DNA of 64,000 nucleotides from Phycisphaerales bacterium Planc_01 (lineage in GTDB: Bacteria > Planctomycetota > Phycisphaerae > Sedimentisphaerales > Anaerobacaceae), in NCBI GenBank assembly GCA_001603075.1, contig LVBB01000041.1:1-64000 (forward strand). Reading direction: 5' to 3'. The position numbers were made by a program, and so were the translations under genes. This document shows positions 36,468-45,390 of the stretch, one piece after another. Below the pieces are notes generated by a model that had not been told where the DNA came from, did not search any database, and was given only the letters and a program-made list of their open reading frames with translations. Positions within the stretch are counted from its first letter, which is position 1, and every line of letters starts with the position of its first letter.

Positions 36468-38561
36468 TCATAGTCTCACCTCTACAATTCGACCGGCCAA
36501 GCCGCCTTGAGGTAGCCGAATGAAGTGCTCGGTATGTCCCGTGGCGACATCGGACGTGCGTTGGCCCGACAACCCGATGCGGATCGCCTCTTGCGTCTGC
36601 GTTGGATCGGATACGTACAGACAACCCGGCGCTGTGGCCGAATCGAGCATGAGCAGGCAGGGCGTATCGACTTGGACGGACAGGCCCTCTTTCCAGGACA
36701 CTTGCCCCGGCTTGAAGAACACCGCCTGCAACAGACCTCCGTTCCGGCTTGAAATCGCCATCAGGTCGTCGGTCTGCCGCAGGATCGTTACGGGGCCTGT
36801 CTCGCAGAGGCGCGGCATCGCCTCCACCGCAATATCGGGATAGACCGCATAGGCATACGTGGCGCCATTGGGTCTGACGCCGTGATCGATCCAGAGATTG
36901 AACACGTCCCGCTCGAGACGTTGTGTGGATTCCCGGTGGTGCACGTCGTACCACCGACCGCTCTGCCTCGCAATGCCGGCGGTGGTCCCGCCGGGTGCGA
37001 GGAAGACATAGCCTACCCCGTCATGGTGGACCCATTCGAGTGAACCGGCCGCACTTTGCCCGTCCGACAGTCGCTTCGTGTCACGATCTACGGAGACAGT
37101 CACCGGGCCGTTCGCGGCGCACTGGTTCACCGAGGTCAGCACCCTTTCGGAGGCGTCGCATGTGATTCCAGTCCCCAGGCAGACGACCATATTGTCGAGG
37201 AAGAACCACGCCTTGCGCGCCGCCAAACCGTCGCGGAGATGCTCCATGGCCGCGATGCCGCGCCGACCGTCTGAGACCCCGCCGGCGAAATCGCTGCGGC
37301 CCCGGCACTGGGCCGGAGTCGGCACGAGCGTCCCTTGGTCCTGTCGGCATGTGGTCCCCGGCAGCCGACGCCAATCCCAGACGGGAAACAGGTCCTCGTA
37401 CTCCCACCCGGTTCGCTGGAAGTACGCGACTCCATCGGCCAGATGCAACCCGAGCATGTTCTCGCTGTTGCACGTCTCGGCGCCGATGACGCGCGTACTG
37501 CACATCTTCACCGATGCGTACCAACTCGGCCGGCGGTGGACGGTGATGTCGGAGCGCCAGAAGTGCTTGTGCCCGACGAAGGTATTGGCCTCACCCGGCC
37601 GATTGCAGACAACAGCTTCTCGATAGAGGCTGGCCCTGGCCGGGTCGATTTCGGCCATCATTTCCAACTGGCGAATGGTCGCGCGGCCCTTGCCGGCCTG
37701 GCAATCACGGAAGATCTGTCGGCCGCAACCGCTGATGTCCATCCGCCCGTTCCAGAGGATCCACGCAGGGCCCTCCAGAAGATAGCGTCCCAGCAGGTCC
37801 AACTGCTCCGGCGTCAGGGCGTAGTCCGTGCGGCGGAAGATCGTGGCCCACTTGATCATGTCGGCGCCGAAGGCGGCCCCGTAGTTGCCCCACTGCAACT
37901 GCGGGCCATGCTGGTGAAACGAATAATCCGGCTGGATGCCCTCTTCGGTCGTGACGTGAAGCTCCTCGAAGATCTGGTCCCGGGCCTTGGCCATCACGTC
38001 GGAGTCATCCAGAAGCAGTGCGTTCATGAACGCGATGCCGGCCAGCCAGACCTTGTTCTGGCCCGTCATGCCCATCTTGCTGCGGCCCAGGACCTGACGA
38101 ACGGCCTTGTCCCGCAACTCGGGCGGCACCGCATCGTCCATCAGCACCAGGATCGGCGCCAGTGTATCAGGCACACCGATCTGAGGGTACCACCAGTTCG
38201 AATTGACATAGTCCTTGTCAACCCAGTGCTCCAGCGCCGCGACGACCGCCCCACGCAGCGATGGATCGCCCGCCATCGGATGGCCCGCCGCACGGTACGC
38301 CCCGGCCATCTCCAGCGTGCGTCCCAGATGCCCGTAGGTCTTCCAGCCGCCACGATCGGTGTCGGCATAGTCGATGTCCGGCCACGAACCGTCGGACTTC
38401 TGCGCGCGAACGTATCCTTCGACCGTCTCGGCCGCAGGGACGCGGCGCGTGTGCCATTCGACCAATTGGGTCCGCGCTATCGAGGTGTCGCGGGCGGAGA
38501 CAGAACCCGCCGAGAGTGTACAAACCGCCAGAAGAGCCAGAAGACAGCCGCAGATTCGCAT
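36468..38561 (-). CDS. polysaccharide lyase family 8-like enzyme (exported)
   Basis: 697 residues. A signal peptide (CGCLLALLAVCTLSAGSVSA) predicts secretion. An N-terminal alpha/alpha toroid carries the PL8 active-site pattern: Asn in VNSNWWYPQIGVPDTLAPI, and YSFHQHGPQLQWGNYGAAFG with the catalytic His and Tyr. Beta-sandwich domains follow (FLDNMVVCLGTGI, SGRWYDVHHRE). PL8 enzymes cleave uronic-acid polymers such as chondroitin sulfate, hyaluronate, alginate or xanthan by beta-elimination; the substrate cannot be told. No sulfatase or SusCD-like pair lies next to it. A promoter lies about 50 bases upstream of this start. Confidence 0.9.
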   Translation of the reverse strand: MRICGCLLALLAVCTLSAGSVSARDTSIARTQLVEWHTRRVPAAETVEGYVRAQKSDGSWPDIDYADTDRGGWKTYGHLGRTLEMAGAYRAAGHPMAGDPSLRGAVVAALEHWVDKDYVNSNWWYPQIGVPDTLAPILVLMDDAVPPELRDKAVRQVLGRSKMGMTGQNKVWLAGIAFMNALLLDDSDVMAKARDQIFEELHVTTEEGIQPDYSFHQHGPQLQWGNYGAAFGADMIKWATIFRRTDYALTPEQLDLLGRYLLEGPAWILWNGRMDISGCGRQIFRDCQAGKGRATIRQLEMMAEIDPARASLYREAVVCNRPGEANTFVGHKHFWRSDITVHRRPSWYASVKMCSTRVIGAETCNSENMLGLHLADGVAYFQRTGWEYEDLFPVWDWRRLPGTTCRQDQGTLVPTPAQCRGRSDFAGGVSDGRRGIAAMEHLRDGLAARKAWFFLDNMVVCLGTGITCDASERVLTSVNQCAANGPVTVSVDRDTKRLSDGQSAAGSLEWVHHDGVGYVFLAPGGTTAGIARQSGRWYDVHHRESTQRLERDVFNLWIDHGVRPNGATYAYAVYPDIAVEAMPRLCETGPVTILRQTDDLMAISSRNGGLLQAVFFKPGQVSWKEGLSVQVDTPCLLMLDSATAPGCLYVSDPTQTQEAIRIGLSGQRTSDVATGHTEHFIRLPQGGLAGRIVEVRL

Positions 38562-38611
38562 GGGCCAGATCCATCCAATCACAAGATCACATATCGACGC
38601 TCGTGTCCGAT

Positions 38612-38640
38612 AGCATAACACCTCTTTCGCGGCCGTCCAA
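38612..38640 (-). promoter_or_regulatory. sigma-70-type promoter for the PL8 lyase
   Basis: Minus strand: TTGGAC, 17 bases, TATGCT. Spacing is ideal and the matches are partial. It is back-to-back with the plus-strand promoter at 38659-38687, forming a compact divergent control region. Confidence 0.5.
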
Positions 38641-38658
38641 GCCCTGTGAACAACCGGT

Positions 38659-38687
38659 TTGACACGGCACAAGCCCTGCGCGATAAT
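38659..38687 (+). promoter_or_regulatory. near-consensus sigma-70 promoter for the small membrane protein
   Basis: TTGACA, 17 bases, GATAAT: a perfect -35 and five of six at -10. The predicted start near 38694 decides the gene start: a GTG at 38646 lies upstream of the promoter, leaving ATGs at 38697 or, with a proper GGAGA box, 38730. Confidence 0.75.
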
Positions 38688-38729
38688 CCCGGGGCAATGG
38701 AGAACCCCACCGCTGTTGGAGAAACGGAC

Positions 38730-38942
38730 ATGCTGAGATATTTCGTCGCCGGCAACCTGTGGGCCTTTGTCGCGATCGTGCTGACTCTGGGACGCCGACC
38801 GTGGCGCGTGGCGCCGACGCGGTATGAATTCCTCGGATTCGGCTCGCTGGACCCGACCAGCTACAATCTCATCATCGTCTTCTGCGTCACGGCCGCCGCG
38901 ATCTTCTTCCTCTTGGCGTGGAAGACAGAACTGAAAAAGTGA
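38730..38942 (+). CDS. small membrane protein with two predicted TM helices
   Basis: 70 residues from an ATG with GGAGA upstream. TM1 is about residues 4-20 (YFVAGNLWAFVAIVLTLG); TM2 is about 47-65 (YNLIIVFCVTAAAIFFLLAW), ending in a basic tail KTELKK. Between them is a basic and aromatic loop (RRPWRVAPTRYEFLGFGS). No family was recognised. It has its own strong promoter and is divergent from the PL8 lyase. Confidence 0.7.
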   Translation: MLRYFVAGNLWAFVAIVLTLGRRPWRVAPTRYEFLGFGSLDPTSYNLIIVFCVTAAAIFFLLAWKTELKK

Positions 38943-39369
38943 GATGAATGCAGGGCTCGCGGGCCCATACGAAATGGTCGAGTTGCCGCGTCAAGGATGC
39001 AGGAACGCCGATGCGGCCTGCATCCTCCACGGCGACGGCTCACTTCACCGAACCTCGGCGAGACATTCCGCTTCGACCATCCCTTGGGTCAACCCCTCCC
39101 GTGGTGCGTTCCAAAGTCGCGCCCCCCTGGTGACCGCGCGACCCCACTCCGTTCAAGCGGAATCGGACGCCGCAATGCGGATACGATCCATCACGGCGTC
39201 GTATGAAGACCACCAATATCCATACGCCGAACCAGGAGGACTTGTTCGGACGAACCATCCGCCCGACAACGACGATGGCAGGTCAGAATCGGTGCGATGC
39301 GAAGGGAGCACCGCCGCAGAGGCGATTATAGGACACACAGGCTCCGAAATATCGGCGTGATCGCCCGGC
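38943..39369. other. 427-base intergenic region with no recognised feature
   Basis: Lies between convergent genes (small membrane protein, parA). Neither strand gave a convincing gene, RNA or terminator. Confidence 0.5.
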
Positions 39370-40266
39370 TCAGGTCGATTCAAACACTCCCGGCCGGCCG
39401 GAGCGCGTCGACTTGGGAATCCAGACGCCGTCGAACAGGTTGACCAAGCGTTTCTGGAGGCCGCGCCGCATACCCGAATCGGCGGACGGCTCCTGGTCCC
39501 TGGCCGCGCCGGTCACGATCTCGCAGGCGAGCGCCCGATAATCGACCGCGCCTCGACTGCGCGGGGCATACGTCAGGATCGATTCGCCCGCACTGGGCGA
39601 TTCCGTCAGCCGGACATCCCGATGCACGACCGTGTCGAACACGAGATCGCCGAAGATGTCGCGCATCTGCTGTTGAATCTGCCGGCTGAACGTCCGCCGC
39701 TCTTCAACGAACGTCAGCAACAGACTGATATTCTCCATCGCGTCCGGATGGAAGCGATCGCGAATGACGTGGATCGTTTCGAGAAGCCGCTTGAGCCCCT
39801 CCAGTGCGTAGTAGTGCACCTGGACCGGGACGATGATGTCCGTGCTGGCGACCAGCGCATTGAGCGTCAGAACGCCGAGCGATGGCGGACAGTCGATCAC
39901 GCAGAAGTCGTAGCTCTGCCGCGCGTCCCTCATACTTCTGCCGAGCAGCAGCTCCTTGCCGGGAATGGCGCCCAGCTCCAGATCCGCGCTGGCCAGCAGT
40001 ACGTTGCAGGGAACCAGGTGCAGGCCGTCCGTGCGTGTGTGCACGACGACATCGTCCAGACCTTCCTGCGACCGAGTCAGGAGATCGTACACCGTGCGGT
40101 CGAAGGCATCGGGATCGTAGCCGAGACCGATGGTGGCATGGGCCTGAGGATCCAGATCGACCAGCAGAACCCGCTTGCCCTGCATCGCAAAGGCGGCGGC
40201 GGTGTTGATCGCCGTCGTGGTCTTGCCGCACCCGCCCTTCTGATTGACCACCGCAATGGTCCGCAT
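39370..40266 (-). CDS. ParA/Soj-family ATPase
   Basis: 298-residue deviant-Walker ATPase. The N-terminus VVNQKGGCGKTTTAINTAAA carries the Walker A' lysine and P-loop. VLLVDLDPQAHATIGLG (A'/switch) and CVIDCPPSLGVLTLNALVA (Walker B) complete the site. The C-terminus beyond about residue 255 (EPSADSGMRRGLQKRLV...) is an extra tail. No parB or parS-like gene lies nearby, so it may position another cargo than the chromosome. It is transcribed from a good promoter with a leader of about 160 bases. Confidence 0.92.
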   Translation of the reverse strand: MRTIAVVNQKGGCGKTTTAINTAAAFAMQGKRVLLVDLDPQAHATIGLGYDPDAFDRTVYDLLTRSQEGLDDVVVHTRTDGLHLVPCNVLLASADLELGAIPGKELLLGRSMRDARQSYDFCVIDCPPSLGVLTLNALVASTDIIVPVQVHYYALEGLKRLLETIHVIRDRFHPDAMENISLLLTFVEERRTFSRQIQQQMRDIFGDLVFDTVVHRDVRLTESPSAGESILTYAPRSRGAVDYRALACEIVTGAARDQEPSADSGMRRGLQKRLVNLFDGVWIPKSTRSGRPGVFEST

Positions 40267-40434
40267 GAATCACCACCTCCCCGCGCTCGCCCTGGCTCAT
40301 CCTCCAATCCGAAGCCATGACAGCTTTTCACCGACCCGAGCGTACTTGACGCACCCATTTGCCCCCTGCGGAATCCGGCTGTACGCGCACCCGCCCCCTT
40401 TGCGCCGGTGCATCGGAGCCCTTTCCATCTCTAT
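40267..40434 (-). promoter_or_regulatory. long parA leader with possible RNA structure
   Basis: About 160 bases between the promoter and the ATG. On the minus strand it contains GCGTAC and, 36 bases further, GTACGC, which can pair, plus GC-rich stretches GGGGGCGGGTGCG and GGTGCGTC. It might be a structured regulatory leader, but no known riboswitch class was recognised. Confidence 0.35.
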
Positions 40435-40463
40435 AATATACCGTCTGGAGCCGGTCAGGTCAA
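40435..40463 (-). promoter_or_regulatory. sigma-70-type promoter for parA
   Basis: Minus strand: TTGACC, 17 bases, TATATT. Five of six and four to five of six positions match the consensus with ideal spacing. Confidence 0.65.
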
Positions 40464-40598
40464 CCCGAGTACCATCGGACGCCCGTTTTCCGGCCATGCG
40501 GTGAGCACGAAAGAGGTTATCGTGACGTTGCGTGCGCCCGATAGTGTCGGCGGCCCGGCTTCCTGGGATTGCGCCCTTGATTTGTCGGAGCCATGGAA

Positions 40599-40636
40599 AG
40601 AAAAACGGGTCCTGCCCTTTCGAGGAGCAGGACCCG
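40599..40636 (-). terminator. intrinsic terminator of the porin-amtB-glnB operon
   Basis: On the minus strand CGGGTCCTGC pairs perfectly with GCAGGACCCG across an 11-base loop and is followed by a TTTTTC run. It lies 60 bases downstream of the P-II stop codon. Confidence 0.9.
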
Positions 40637-40696
40637 CCTTCTGGCCCGACGGGCACACGAAGTGATGGCCCTAAGGTAGGGAAGTATCTCTCGGAA

Positions 40697-41038
40697 TCAC
40701 CCTATGGCCGCACCGCCACGCTCGCCGGTGCGAATGCGGATGCACTCGCCAAGGTCCAGGACGAAGATTTTCCCGTCTCCGATGGTCCCGGTTCGCGCCC
40801 CCGCGATGATCGCCTCGACCGTCTTTTCGACGAAGTCTTCATTGACCGCGATCTCGATCCGGACCTTCTTGAGCAGATTCACTTCGAAGTCGACCCCACG
40901 GTAGCTCTCGTGGTATCCCTTCTGAGCGCCGCAGCCGAGAGCGTTGGTCACCGAGAGTTTGAACACCTCCGCTGCGTAGAGCGACCTCTTGACGTCCTGT
41001 AGTTTGTGCGGCTGTATATATGCGATGATCAATTTCAT
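40697..41038 (-). CDS. glnB: P-II nitrogen regulatory protein with Phe in place of Tyr51
   Basis: 113-residue trimeric signal protein that senses ATP/ADP and 2-oxoglutarate and controls AmtB and nitrogen enzymes. The sequence aligns without gaps to E. coli Gln[18 protein letters not shown] at the N-terminus, T-loop [19 protein letters not shown], and the C-terminal signature [19 protein letters not shown]. Gln39, Tyr46 and Arg47 are kept, but position 51, the uridylylated Tyr of proteobacteria, is Phe, and position 49 is Val rather than the Ser phosphorylated in cyanobacteria. Covalent control at these sites is therefore excluded; ligand binding remains. The gene begins 26 bases after amtB, so a GlnK-type role on the transporter is likely. 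The ATG has GGAG eight bases upstream. Confidence 0.94.
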   Translation of the reverse strand: MKLIIAYIQPHKLQDVKRSLYAAEVFKLSVTNALGCGAQKGYHESYRGVDFEVNLLKKVRIEIAVNEDFVEKTVEAIIAGARTGTIGDGKIFVLDLGECIRIRTGERGGAAIG

Positions 41039-41064
41039 CGGTTCAACTCCATAAGAATGCGTGC

Positions 41065-42402
41065 CTATATCGTAGTGAAGATCTGGAAACCGGCGTAGGC
41101 TTCCATGCCGTGCTCACCGATATCGAGCCCCTTCTGTTCCTCTTCTTCCGAGACCCGCAGACCGATCGTGACCTTGATCAGGTAGAACAGGCCCAATCCA
41201 AGCCCGAAGGCCCAGGCGAACGCCGTGACGACGCCCAGCGCCTGCACGCCCAACTGCCCAAGGCCGCCACCATAGAACAGGCCGGATTCGAGGTTGAACA
41301 GACCCGCCGAAAGGGTCCCCCAGGCGCCGCAAACGCCATGGACGCTGACGGCGCCCACCGGGTCATCGACTTTGAGCACATGATCCATGAACAGCACACT
41401 CAGCACGACGAGCACCCCGCCGACGGAACCGATGAGGATGGCCCCGATGGGCGAGACTCCGTCACACGGCGCCGTGATCGCCACCAGACCGGCCAGCGCT
41501 CCGTTGAGCGCCATCGAGGCATCCGGCTTCTTCAGCAGGACCCAGGCGGTCGCCATCGCGACGATGGCCCCGGCCGCCGCCGACAGATTCGTGGTCACCG
41601 CGATGTAGCCGATCGAACCGTCGCCCGTGGTGGTGCTGCCGGGATTGAAGCCGAACCAGCCGAACCACAGGATGAACACGCCCAGCGCCGCCAGCGGCAG
41701 GTTATGGCCCAGGATCGCCTTCGGTTTGCCGTCGGGACCGTACTTGCCCATGCGCGGGCCGAGAACGACCGCCCCGGCCAGGGCCAGCCAGCCGCCGACG
41801 GAGTGGACCACCGTCGAGCCGGCGAAGTCCAGAAAGCCGAGCTTCTCCAGCCAGCCGCCCCCATCGAGCAGGCCGCCCCAGGCCCACGATCCGAAGATCG
41901 GATAGATGAACAGACTGATGAAGAAGCTGTACGCCAGGTAACCGGTGAACTTGGTCCGCTCGGCCATGGCGCCGGAGACGATCGTCGCGGCCGTCGCGGC
42001 GAAGACCGTCTGGAAGATCAGGAAGGTCCAGTTCCAGTCGGCGCCCGGCTCGACGCCGCTAAGCCCAAACAGCGTCGTGCCAAAGAGGCCGTTGGTCTGG
42101 CCGAACATCAGGCCGAATCCCACCAGGAAGAACGCGATCGAGCCGACCGAGAAGTCCATCAGATTCTTCATGAGGATGTTGACCGCATTCTTGGCCCGCG
42201 TGAAACCCGTCTCGACCATCGCGAAGCCGGCCTGCATGAAGAACACCAGGAACGCGGCGATACAGGTCCAGACGATGTTGATATTGGTCTGTAGTTCGTC
42301 CCTAGCGACCTCCACGGCCGAGGCGGCGGTTTCGTCCGCCGCCCCGGCGGTGATCGGAAGGACCAGGACGAACAACGGTAGAAGCACTGCACACAATCGC
42401 AT
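41065..42402 (-). CDS. amtB: ammonium transporter AmtB
   Basis: 445 residues from an ATG at 42402 preceded by GAGGTG; an in-frame GTG ten codons upstream was rejected for lack of a site. Signal peptide [17 protein letters not shown]. Eleven TM helices of the Amt/Rh family are apparent. The pore histidines lie in [12 protein letters not shown] and [13 protein letters not shown]; the signature region FNPGSTT and the Asp-containing DFAGSTVVH are kept. A C-terminal cytoplasmic tail ([20 protein letters not shown]) matches the P-II-responsive tail of AmtB. It conducts ammonium into the cell and should be gated by the adjacent P-II. Confidence 0.96.
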   Translation of the reverse strand: MRLCAVLLPLFVLVLPITAGAADETAASAVEVARDELQTNINIVWTCIAAFLVFFMQAGFAMVETGFTRAKNAVNILMKNLMDFSVGSIAFFLVGFGLMFGQTNGLFGTTLFGLSGVEPGADWNWTFLIFQTVFAATAATIVSGAMAERTKFTGYLAYSFFISLFIYPIFGSWAWGGLLDGGGWLEKLGFLDFAGSTVVHSVGGWLALAGAVVLGPRMGKYGPDGKPKAILGHNLPLAALGVFILWFGWFGFNPGSTTTGDGSIGYIAVTTNLSAAAGAIVAMATAWVLLKKPDASMALNGALAGLVAITAPCDGVSPIGAILIGSVGGVLVVLSVLFMDHVLKVDDPVGAVSVHGVCGAWGTLSAGLFNLESGLFYGGGLGQLGVQALGVVTAFAWAFGLGLGLFYLIKVTIGLRVSEEEEQKGLDIGEHGMEAYAGFQIFTTI

Positions 42403-42437
42403 GACGTTCACCTCATATCCCTTCTGCGACACAGGAT

Positions 42438-43190
42438 CTAAAACTCTTTCGAAAGACTGACACCCACCACGAGGATACTGTTGTCCTTGTCATAGGCATC
42501 GGAGTCCTTGACATCGCTGCCGAGCAGCGTGATGTAGCTGATGCTCGGCGCCACGCTCACACCGGCGACCTCGAACGGAAAGCCAACGGAAAGCACCAGA
42601 TCGTTCAACTCCGCCCCATCGGTGCCCCAGTAGAACTCGTTGTACTTCTTGTTGCCCCAGCCGATCGTCGCGCCCAGATCGATCCCCACAGGGATCTTCT
42701 CCGTCGCCTCGATGCTGTGGCCGACCCCCAGCGAGACGTAGATGCCGTCGGCCTCGTCCACATCATGGTAGACCGTCACCGACGGACTGGCGGGCACGTC
42801 CAGGCTGAATCCCCAGTACAGTTCGGTCGTGCCGCTGACGTCGTAGGTCGGGAAGTCGTAGTAGATCGCACCCACCGAGTAGCCGAGGATATCGACGCCG
42901 GGAACGGTACCCGAGTAATCGATCGCGTAGTCAATCTCCGTGAATTCACCGGAGCGATCGTTCTTGTCGGTCAGGTCGAGGTTGCCCCAGATCGATCCGG
43001 TCAGGCCTTTGTACCCGACGCTGACGCCCGGTTGGAACACCCAGCCGTCCACGAGGTTCTGGCCGCGCCAGACGTACTTGCTCATGAAGTCCGCCGTGAC
43101 GCCGACGCTGACATCACCGGCGGCCAGACCTGTCGCACCGATCCCCAGAATCACTGCTGTCATGCACGCTGCTGCCTTGGACTTGCTCAT
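42438..43190 (-). CDS. TorF-family putative outer-membrane porin
   Basis: 250 residues from an ATG at 43190 with AGGAG upstream. Signal peptide (ACMTAVILGIGATGLAAGD). The mature protein is an alternating beta-strand pattern opening with SVGVTADFMSKYVWRGQNL, the hallmark start of the TorF/TIGR02001-like family, and ends in an aromatic outer-membrane signature VSLSKEF. It is first in an operon with amtB and P-II and lies behind the sigma-54 promoter, so it probably serves as an outer-membrane entry for ammonium or small nitrogen compounds; the substrate is inferred from context. Confidence 0.85.
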   Translation of the reverse strand: MSKSKAAACMTAVILGIGATGLAAGDVSVGVTADFMSKYVWRGQNLVDGWVFQPGVSVGYKGLTGSIWGNLDLTDKNDRSGEFTEIDYAIDYSGTVPGVDILGYSVGAIYYDFPTYDVSGTTELYWGFSLDVPASPSVTVYHDVDEADGIYVSLGVGHSIEATEKIPVGIDLGATIGWGNKKYNEFYWGTDGAELNDLVLSVGFPFEVAGVSVAPSISYITLLGSDVKDSDAYDKDNSILVVGVSLSKEF

Positions 43191-43291
43191 CTGTCTCTTA
43201 CTCCTACTTCCGGTTACTGTTGCCATCACTTGACGAAAGCGAATGCCATCACGGTTCGATCCATGGACTTTCGATGATGCTCCCCCCTGTA

Positions 43292-43308
43292 TTGCAAGCC
43301 GCGTGCCA
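43292..43308 (-). promoter_or_regulatory. sigma-54 (-24/-12) promoter of the porin-amtB-glnB operon
   Basis: The minus strand reads TGGCACGCGGCTTGCAA, which matches the TGGCAC-N5-TTGCA consensus at all conserved positions. Predicted start is near 43283, about 95 bases before the porin ATG. Just upstream are two small dyads, CTTGAAAACAAG (43322-43333) and GCAACCCATTGC (43335-43346), that could bind an activator; this last point is speculative. Confidence 0.85.
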
Positions 43309-43584
43309 GCACATGCCCAAGCTTGAAAACAAGCGCAACCCATTGCAGTAAAAAGACCTACTGCTCCAGCTTTCCGTGAAACCCGGAAGACAGCCTAACA
43401 CAAAAACGTAGACGTATCAGGATACTCCTACAAATTTGTCTCTGCACCAGAACGCCTGACTCCAACAGCATGGACGGGAGAAGATACCGGGCGTCCCCGA
43501 CCTCTGATAGAATGCCCCCATCCCGCATCTGATCCGGCCGAGAGACCGGACGCAAAGGACGGATAGACAACACGGAGCAGCATC

Positions 43585-44457
43585 ATGACAAAGACCTCCT
43601 ATTCCGACGAACTCCAGGTCGCCATCGAGGCCGCCCGCCAGGCGGGCGCCTACCTCCGCGAGAGCCGGAGCCACGTGGATATCGCCAGGACCAAGAGCGG
43701 CGCCAAGGACTACGCAACGCATCAGGACCAGGAGTCCGAACGGATCGTCCTGAACGAGATCGAAAAGCGGTTCCCATCGGATGCCGTGCTCGCCGAGGAG
43801 TCGCGTCCGACGCACCATGACGCCGAGCGACTCTGGATCGTCGATCCCCTCGACGGCACGCGGAACTATGCCAACGGATTGACGCATTTCGCGGTCTCCA
43901 TCGCCTTCTGCCACGCCGGCCAGGTACAGGCAGCCGCCGTCTACGTGCCGTGCGACGAGGAGATGTTTCACGCGCGCCGGCATCATGGGGCGCGACTGAA
44001 CGGCGCCCCGCTCCGGATGCAGACCCCATCGAAATCCCTGGAGGCCAGTCTCGTGGCAACGGGGTTTTCGTACGACCAGGGCGCGGATCTGCATCCCCAT
44101 ATCGAGATCTTCGAGCAGGTGATGAACGTGGCGACGGACGTTCTGCGATTCGGATCGGCGGCGACGGATCTTTGTTACGTCGCTGCCGGGCGTTTCGGGG
44201 CCTACTATGAATCGGGTCTCAAACCCTGGGACGTTGCCGCAGCCGCTCTGATCGTACAGGAAGCCGGCGGGATCGTCTCAGACCTCTGCGGCGCGCCCCT
44301 CGATCTGTTCGCCAAGCGAGGGACAACGTTCCGCCTGAACGCCTTGGCCGCGAAGAACACCGACATTCATGGCCGGCTCGTCGAACTGCTCGGCCGCCCG
44401 CCTGCGGCGAAACCCACGCCCCCATCTTACCCAACCTCGCTACTCGACAATACGTAA
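43585..44457 (+). CDS. inositol-monophosphatase-family phosphatase
   Basis: 290-residue Mg-dependent phosphatase of the IMPase/CysQ/FBPase fold. Metal-site motifs are AEESRP (Glu), WIVDPLDGTRNYANG and the C-terminal GLKPWDVAAAALIVQEAGG, all intact. It may dephosphorylate inositol phosphate, 3'-phosphoadenosine phosphate or another sugar phosphate; sequence alone does not decide. GGAGC precedes the ATG. It is divergent from the nitrogen operon. Confidence 0.92.
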   Translation: MTKTSYSDELQVAIEAARQAGAYLRESRSHVDIARTKSGAKDYATHQDQESERIVLNEIEKRFPSDAVLAEESRPTHHDAERLWIVDPLDGTRNYANGLTHFAVSIAFCHAGQVQAAAVYVPCDEEMFHARRHHGARLNGAPLRMQTPSKSLEASLVATGFSYDQGADLHPHIEIFEQVMNVATDVLRFGSAATDLCYVAAGRFGAYYESGLKPWDVAAAALIVQEAGGIVSDLCGAPLDLFAKRGTTFRLNALAAKNTDIHGRLVELLGRPPAAKPTPPSYPTSLLDNT

Positions 44458-44466
44458 TCTCCACAA

Positions 44467-44496
44467 TTGACACGCGCCGCCGGGTCGTCGTATACT
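44467..44496 (+). promoter_or_regulatory. near-consensus sigma-70 promoter
   Basis: TTGACA, 18 bases, TATACT. The start is predicted near 44503, leaving a leader of about 100 bases before the secreted-protein gene. The leader holds a hairpin formed by GCGTT and AACGC within ATCGGC...GCCGAT. Confidence 0.8.
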
Positions 44497-44601
44497 CTTG
44501 TCCAATCGGCAAGCGTTGGAGAACGCCGATACCGGAGGCATGCCCGTACGAACGTGAGGCGGGGACACCACGAAACCCATTATCTGCAAGGAGGCAGGAC
44601 G

Positions 44602-45390
44602 ATGGACAAGTATCGAATCAGCATGGGACTATTGCTCGCGATGGCGGCCGTTACGACCGCCCAAAGCATCACCCTTCCATCTCTACAGCGAAAAGGGGCC
44701 ATCGAAGACGCGTACGTCTCGCCGACCCCCCCCACCACCGCGATGCCCGTGGTGCTGCACGTGACGGTCGCCGACGCCTTGAAGGTCGACCGGATCGAGA
44801 AACAGCAGATCGGAAACATGTACATGATCCGCGTCTACTGGACCGAACCGACGGCAGGCAGCTATGTCTTCGGCGCCGGACACGCCCAGGAATCGCTGGG
44901 GGTGCTGGCCAAAGGGACATACCGCCTGTTTATCCAGTCGCTGTGCAACAATCTTCTGGCCGGCAGCAAGCAACTGTCGTTCGACGTCGTTGATGCACCC
45001 GCGCCGATCACCATGCTGGACGTGATCGACAACGTGTGGGTCACGCCGTACCGTCCGACCACATCCGACACAGCGGTCGTACACGTCGCCGGCACCTGGC
45101 CGACGGCCGGCTATGTGCTGTCCGTGTCGATCACGCGCCTGGCCGGACGGGACATCACCGTGGATCTGTACTGGAGCGCGCCTCAGGACGCCGTCGCCCA
45201 GGTGGAGACGCCTTTCAACTACGAAACTCCGGTGAAGATGAATATTGCCGGCACATACGCGATCCACGTGCGGGTGTATCTTGGAGGACTGCTCGTCGAT
45301 TCACACGAGACTTCCGTCGAGGCCAAGGAAGACAACGGTACCAGTTGGAGTTGGCCGTGGGTCTTCCCGTGGGATATGTTCGCAAGATAG
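44602..45390 (+). CDS. secreted protein with two repeated Ig-like domains, function unknown
   Basis: 262 residues. AGGAGG lies seven bases before the ATG. Signal peptide MGLLLAMAAVTTAQS. The mature protein is an internal duplication: IEDAYVSPTPPTTAMPVVLHV with VYWTEP and GTYRLFIQSL in the first half, and IDNVWVTPYRPTTSDTAVVHV with LYWSAP and GTYAIHVRVYL in the second. Each half has the strand pattern of an Ig-like beta-sandwich. The C-terminus ends WSWPWVFPWDMFAR, an unusual Trp/Pro-rich tail. No family name can be given. It has a strong promoter and stands alone upstream of the giant secreted paralogues. Confidence 0.82.
   Translation: MDKYRISMGLLLAMAAVTTAQSITLPSLQRKGAIEDAYVSPTPPTTAMPVVLHVTVADALKVDRIEKQQIGNMYMIRVYWTEPTAGSYVFGAGHAQESLGVLAKGTYRLFIQSLCNNLLAGSKQLSFDVVDAPAPITMLDVIDNVWVTPYRPTTSDTAVVHVAGTWPTAGYVLSVSITRLAGRDITVDLYWSAPQDAVAQVETPFNYETPVKMNIAGTYAIHVRVYLGGLLVDSHETSVEAKEDNGTSWSWPWVFPWDMFAR

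Noticed and set aside
40267-40434. Cyclic-di-GMP or other known riboswitch in the parA leader
   Set aside because: Searched by eye for the conserved GEMM segments; only unrelated GC-rich stretches were found, so only a possible structure is reported.
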